Shown here piece after piece: positions 59,072 to 64,000 of a DNA stretch of 64,000 nt; within the stretch, counting starts at the first letter, position 1, and each line of letters begins with the position of its first letter. The position numbers were made by a program, and so were the translations under genes. The DNA comes from Sesamum alatum (Eukaryota > Streptophyta > Magnoliopsida > Lamiales > Pedaliaceae): positions 21,247,395-21,311,394 of the forward strand of contig JACGWO010000004.1 in assembly GCA_034509735.1 (NCBI GenBank), read 5' to 3'. The notes under the pieces are model-generated. The model was not told where the DNA came from. It worked only from the letters and a program-made list of their open reading frames with translations, and ran no database searches.

Positions 59072-60656
59072 TTCTCCTTGAATTCGTGGGCGACAAAACT
59101 ACTTGTGTAAATTGAAGAACAGTGCTCTGATGGACAAAGGTTCTGATGAATACGGAGGAAGGCTCGGCGGAGTTAGGGCTTTCAGCAGTACTACAGAACC
59201 AAAATTACCAATATACCCAAATTTTATTATGTTATGACATATGACCTCCTCATATTTTATTATACTTTAATATTAATTATACTGACCTCCACTATTACTA
59301 CGAGAATATACAAATTCCTTCTTATTATGTAAACGAGTTATTCTCCCTAGCTCTGACAATTTTTATTTATTTTTTGATAAATACTAATAATTATGTGAAA
59401 AAGAAATTATTATATCGACAATAAATATATACCTTTTTCTTATATTTAGTGATATATATATTTTCTCCTATTATCTATATATATATATATATCTTTATAC
59501 ATAATATTCAAATATTCTACTTTATTATGTATCAAATATTAAGTTATCATATCTATTATAGTATGTTATATGAAATATTATATATCAAGCATTATGGCTA
59601 TATTATAATTATCCTTAACTAATAATATTTTCAACTAATATTTCGGATTATTGGATATATAATAAACTGTAATTGATATTTATATTACTGATATCAAATC
59701 GAAGGAATTATTATATGTTGGATAAGTATATATTTTTGGATAAACATGTTTTTATATACTTAAAAAATGGTTAAATTGCAACGAGCACCCCTAAAATTTA
59801 ATATAATTATGGATACACTTTTGTTGTTGCCAAATTACCAATATCTCTTGATGTTTAATAAAATTATGTAATCACCGAATGGAGAGCTAAAATTATCAAT
59901 TTTTCCCTTGTTGTATTTTTTCTTTTTTGTTTAAAATAATTTCAAAAATTATATATATAAAAAAAAAGAAACGGACAAGGTAGATAGAATTTTTTTGAAA
60001 TATTGATAAATAGATGTTCCACTTAGTCCATAATTATTTTATATTTTTTTTAAAAAATAATTAAAATTATAATTCATAGTCCATAAGGACATTTTGTTTT
60101 TTTCATCACAAAAATGACATTATAAAATATTTATAGTTATAAATAAAATTTATAAAATATGGATTACTATATATATTTTAAAATATTTATATTATTTATT
60201 TTTTATATAATAAAATTTATGTATTTTTAAATTTATAATTAAATAAAATAATTATTTATAACAAAATAAAATTATTTATAGTTATCTATGATTTTATGTA
60301 TTTTTTTATCTATATAATCTAAATTATTTATAAAATAATAATTTTATGTATTTATTATAAAATAATAATCAATTTTTATAATCTATAAGTATTTATTATA
60401 AGTTAGCTATAGTAAAAACTGAGAGTGATTAAAAACAAAAGTTAAAAATGAAAATAATTGAAGTTAATTAGAATATTTGGAAAAACAATTTAATATTTAC
60501 AATGTTACTAACATAGTATTGGACTTAAATCAACATAGTATTGGACTTAAATCAACTTAATAATAGAAGAGTAAACAAAAAACGCTATTTTCAACTTAAT
60601 ATAAGTTGAATAGTGCTTATTTTCAGCATTGCAAAAATCTCTAAACCCTTTCTACC
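59072..60656. other. eIF3k promoter, then AT-rich spacer
   Basis: The first 150 bases are the eIF3k leader and promoter. From about 59230 the sequence is extremely AT-rich. A half-copy of family C starts at about 59769 (GGTTAAATTGCAACGAGCACC) and fades near 60120. A 22-base segment (ACATAGTATTGGACTTAAAT plus CA) is repeated in tandem at 60511-60554. No gene is recognised. Confidence 0.45.
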
Positions 60657-60686
60657 TTTTTTTTTTGAAAGGGAAACTCAATTTAA

Positions 60687-61253
60687 TTATGACGGCAAAT
60701 CAGCCAAGAGTAGTTCACAAGCAGGGAAAGGTAAAGCATTTGTACTCTCAATCCACACACCCGAACAACGAGCAAGTGAATGAGCTACCGTATTCCCAGT
60801 TCTACGAATAAGAGCAAAAGAAATGGAAATAAAGCTAGATGAAAGCGATAAAATATCATGGATGATAGGATCCAAGATGGAGAACCGCTCCGAAGGTTGG
60901 GTGAGCTGAGCATATAGAGATGCACAATCGACTTCGATCACGATCTTCCGCCAAGAAAAGCGATGAGCGAGTTGTATGGCGATACGCGCCGCCCGTGCTT
61001 CGGCCATCTCCGCTGAGATAGTTCTGTGTAATCGAGCCGAGGACTAGGCAAGGCATTGACCACTGGAATCTCGAGCAACAATTCCAAACCCAAAATCACC
61101 TTCTGAAGCGAATATAGCCGCATCTGTATTCAATTTAATAACATCTGTTGTTGGAGCAGTCCAACTCGAAGCTGTAGTGGCAAAGTGCGGAGGTTGAGAA
61201 CCAGTCTGCAATCCGGCAAAAGCAGCAAGATAGTCTCGTGCAAACATGACCAC
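60687..61253 (-). pseudogene. LINE RNase H domain (frame-broken start)
   Basis: The first part (61253-61044) reads VIKLNTDAAIFASEGDFGFG followed by IVARDSSG, with the first catalytic aspartate. After a break it continues as MAEARAARIAIQLAHRFSW, IVIEVDCASLYAQL and RTGNTVAHSLAR, covering the remaining catalytic positions. This plant L1 subgroup commonly has such a C-terminal RNase H. The frame is interrupted between the two pieces near 61040. Confidence 0.85.
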
Positions 61254-61376
61254 TTGCTCGGGCGTGCTTGAAACATTTTCTGCCCATTTTCGATTCCGAG
61301 CCCACCAGATGCACCAACAAAGGACATCGAACAGATTAAAATTCTGTTTATCAAGAGTCTGAGAGATGTGAAAGGC

Positions 61377-63943
61377 TCAATCACGCGCGTTAGAAGTCCA
61401 ACGTGACACAATATTCCATTGTAAATTCGAGAGACAACAAACCATGCGGCTAAAGGGGCAAGACAGAAACGTGTGTCTGTCATTTTCCTCCGGCGATTGA
61501 CAGAGCGGACAGACAGCATCCACATCCGGAAGACGGCGTAGCAAATTATGTCCAATAGGGAGGGAACCTGTACAAAGCCGCCAACAAAAGACCCGGATTT
61601 TATTGGGGAACAGCCCCATTCCAAACGCGACGCCAACCTTCACGATGTTGCCCAGAATTTAAGGAAGAGCAAGCTGCATTATCTCTCCGGGACAGATTGA
61701 CAATAAGATGATAGGCAGATTTTACAGTAAACATTCCGGATCTAGAGTAGTGCCATATCATGACGTTTTCAATGGGTGCACGACTAGTAGGTATAGCCAG
61801 TATTGCTTCACAATCAGTCGAGTCAAAAACTGATTGAATAAGGGGAACATCCAGTCGCAAGTCTCATGATTAAGTAGGTGACTTAAGTAGTCGACGGTGG
61901 TAGGGGGCCGAGAAGGGTACGTAGACGGAACGTAGGAGCTTTTGGGATCCAAGGGTCAATCCAGATTCTCGCTTTTAGCCCATTTCCAATTCGCCATGTA
62001 TATCCCGCTCGAATGACATCCTTTGACGACAAAATGCTACGCCAAGTAAACGAAGGACGAGAGCCAAGCTCCGCATCAAGGATAGAAGAATTCGGATAGC
62101 AGCGGGCTCGAAGAAGACAAGCGACAGGTGTTTCCGGATCAGTCAAGAGTCGCCAAAATTGTTTAGCAAGCAGCGCCTTGTTGAAAGCTCGGAGATCGCG
62201 AAGTCCGAGTCCTCCTTCCAGCTTAGAGACACATAACCTATTCCAGGATAGCCAATGTATCTTTCGATTGCCATTTGAACTCCACCAAAATCTAGCAATC
62301 ATGGACTCAAGTTCCTGAATAACACCTTCTGGTAGTTGGAAAACCCCCATCGAATATGTGGGAATAGCTTGCACCACAGCTTTAATAAGGATTTCCTTGC
62401 CTGCCGAGGACAACTGTTTCTCACCCCATGAATTGATCCGTTTCCACACCTTATCCCGGACTGAATCAAACACTGCTTTCTTGGATCGCCCCACTACAGA
62501 AGGTAGTCTGAGGTATTTCTCATACCTATCCGCCACACGAATACTCAATCCCTCCGAGATAGAGCGTCGTAACTCGTCTGGGGTATTTTTGCTGAAAACA
62601 ACAACTGACTTCTGTAAGTTGATCTCCTATCCGGATACTCGGCCATAGATCGAAGGATCTCACGAATACAATCCATGGCTCCTGAAGAAGCTTGACAACA
62701 TAATAACGTATCGTCGGCAAAAAATAAATGAGAAATGCTGGGAGCTTTCCAACATATTTCAATACCTGACAACTGACCAAGGGATTCCGCTCGTACGATA
62801 AAAGAGCTAAGAGCCTCCGTGCATAGAAGGAAAAGATATGGCGAAAGAGGGTCGCCTTGTCGAAGACCCCTCTCCGGATTAATATGTCCAAACTACCTGC
62901 CACTCAACATGAACGAATAGGAGACCGACGATACACAAAGCATGATAAGCTAAATAAAAGAGGAATTGAAACCTAATTTAACAAGTACCTGCCGAAGGAA
63001 GCTCCACTCGACCTTGTCATATGCCTTACTTATGTCCAGCTTGAGAGCCATGTGTCCCTCCTTACCCCGAGTTTTACTCTTAAGAAAGTGATTAATCTCA
63101 AAAGCAATTAAAACATTATCAGTAATGAGTCTACCCGGAACAAAGGCAGACTGGGTCGGAGAGATAATGGAGTGAAGCAGTGGTTTCAGGCGATTAGCAA
63201 TGCATTTACTGACAATTCTCATTATCACATTGCATAAACTAATGGGACGAAAGTCGGTAATAAGTTCAGGTTTTGTACACTTAGGGATCAAGGAAATATG
63301 AGTAAAATTCAGCATAGGATCTAAAGTACGATTATTCAAAACGCTCAAAGCACAACGACAAACATCATTACGAACAATAGCCCAGTATTTATGAAAGAAG
63401 ATTGGGGGCATACCGTCCGGGCCAGGTGATTTAAACGGAGCCATATGCTTAATAGCGGAAGTGACATCCTCCTCGGTGTATGGTTTCAGCAGTTCCAAGT
63501 TCATATCCGAGTCCACTTTACGAGGCAATGCTTCGACCCCATGCTCAAGATCATTGACCGATGGCTCAACCGAACTAAAGATCCGATCAAAGTGTTGGTT
63601 TATATGATATGCTATATCCTTTTCCTCATCAATCCAACGACTGATCCTCTTATCCATCGAATTCGGTTGTTCTGGAAAGTACGACTAGCCCGTCGATGGA
63701 AAAACCGAGTATTTCTATCACCTTTCTTCAACCAATTCATCTTAGCCACTGTTTCCACACAAGTTCCTCAGCCTGAGTGAGGCATTCCAATTCACTCCGA
63801 AGGCGTTCTTCTTCACACTTAACTTCAGCTGTAATAGTTCGTCGTAGGTTCTGTATTCTATGTTCAAGCTCCTCAATTTCCTTACGAACAACATTACAAC
63901 CCCTGCGTTTCTTGGCCTTAAAGTTCACCTGGCAAGCCTCCAC
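61377..63943 (-). pseudogene. LINE ORF2: reverse transcriptase, linker and zf-RVT finger, frame-broken
   Basis: From 63943 down: a coiled linker (EELEHRIQNLRRT), then NWLKKGDRNTRFFHRRAS in a shifted frame near 63700. An open stretch 63657-62950 holds the RT core: PFKSPGPDGMPPIFF, SLIPKCTKPELITDFRPISL, GRLITDNVLIAFE and LKLDISKAYDKVEW with its catalytic aspartate. Stops near 62950 and 62895 precede GLRQGDPLSPYLF. Then SHLFFADDTLLCC has the FADD catalytic box. The thumb/linker (62548-61883) includes GKEILIKAVVQAIPTYSMGV and FWWSSNGNRKIHW. A zf-RVT finger at 61643-61377 has CWRLCTGSLPIGHNLLRR and CPLCQSPEENDRHTFLSC. At least three frame changes and several stops exclude activity. Confidence 0.88.
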
Positions 63944-64000
63944 ACCATGCTGAAAACTGACCTGTGCATTCGGACCATTAGCAAGACGCCAGGATGTTCG

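Larger units (their letters stand above)
60657..64000 (-). mobile_element. L1-type LINE retrotransposon, 3' part, inactive
   Basis: Minus strand. The 3' end is marked by a T-run at about 60657-60668 (the poly-A tail), and the element continues past the right edge. In order it carries the end of the endonuclease-RT linker, reverse transcriptase, the thumb/linker, a zf-RVT finger and an RNase H domain. All are recognisable, but they lie in changing frames with stops. Base composition is clearly less AT-rich than the adjoining spacer. Confidence 0.9.

Overview
This is a nuclear genomic window from a flowering plant, most likely a eudicot. Genes are split by short GT-AG introns and intergenic DNA is very AT-rich. 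The proteins read like plant families: a FAB1-type PI3P 5-kinase, a plant FYVE-SYLF protein, SMU2/RED, a GDSL esterase/lipase, a tonoplast-type SAC phosphatase and eIF3k. The repeats are typical of plants too: Mutator-like elements with a plant mobile domain (PMD) gene, Helitrons and an RNase H-bearing LINE. I cannot name the species.

Layout: 1-4.3 kb holds the 5' part of a FAB1 gene on the minus strand, running off the left edge. 5.3-11.6 kb is a field of palindromic miniature elements. 13.3-16.05 kb is a complete four-exon FYVE-SYLF gene (minus). 17-26.2 kb is repeat-dominated: a decayed Mutator-like element carrying a transposase and a PMD gene, inserted into a SINE, followed by a 3.2 kb nested palindrome. 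26.4-31.9 kb is the 11-exon SMU2 gene (minus). 33.8-37.06 kb is a five-exon GDSL gene (plus) with two palindromic elements in its introns. 37-44.4 kb is mostly repeat and AT-rich spacer with three Helitron-like pieces. 45.0-54.67 kb is a 16-exon SAC-domain phosphoinositide phosphatase (plus). 56.2-59.07 kb is the eight-exon eIF3k gene (minus). 60.66-64 kb is the 3' part of a dead L1-type LINE (minus).

Five genes (FYVE-SYLF, SMU2, GDSL, SAC, eIF3k) could be spliced on paper into uninterrupted frames whose length divides by three, so they look intact. FAB1 is partial and one junction is unresolved.

Three of the six host genes touch the same lipid system. FAB1 makes PI(3,5)P2 from PI3P. SAC-domain proteins of this subgroup dephosphorylate phosphoinositides at the vacuolar membrane. 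The FYVE domain of the SYLF protein is of the PI3P-binding type. Whether this clustering means anything is open.

The clearest new signals are in the repeats. Several palindromic elements begin with GGG or a near variant and are flanked by 9-bp direct repeats that resemble each other (TAAATTTTA, TAAATTATA, TAAATTAAA, TTAAATAAT). One such element has another inserted in its loop. The Mutator-like element has lost the 5' ends of two divergent genes at a single head-to-head junction. Its long terminal repeats carry four copies of a GTCGAACTC palindrome.
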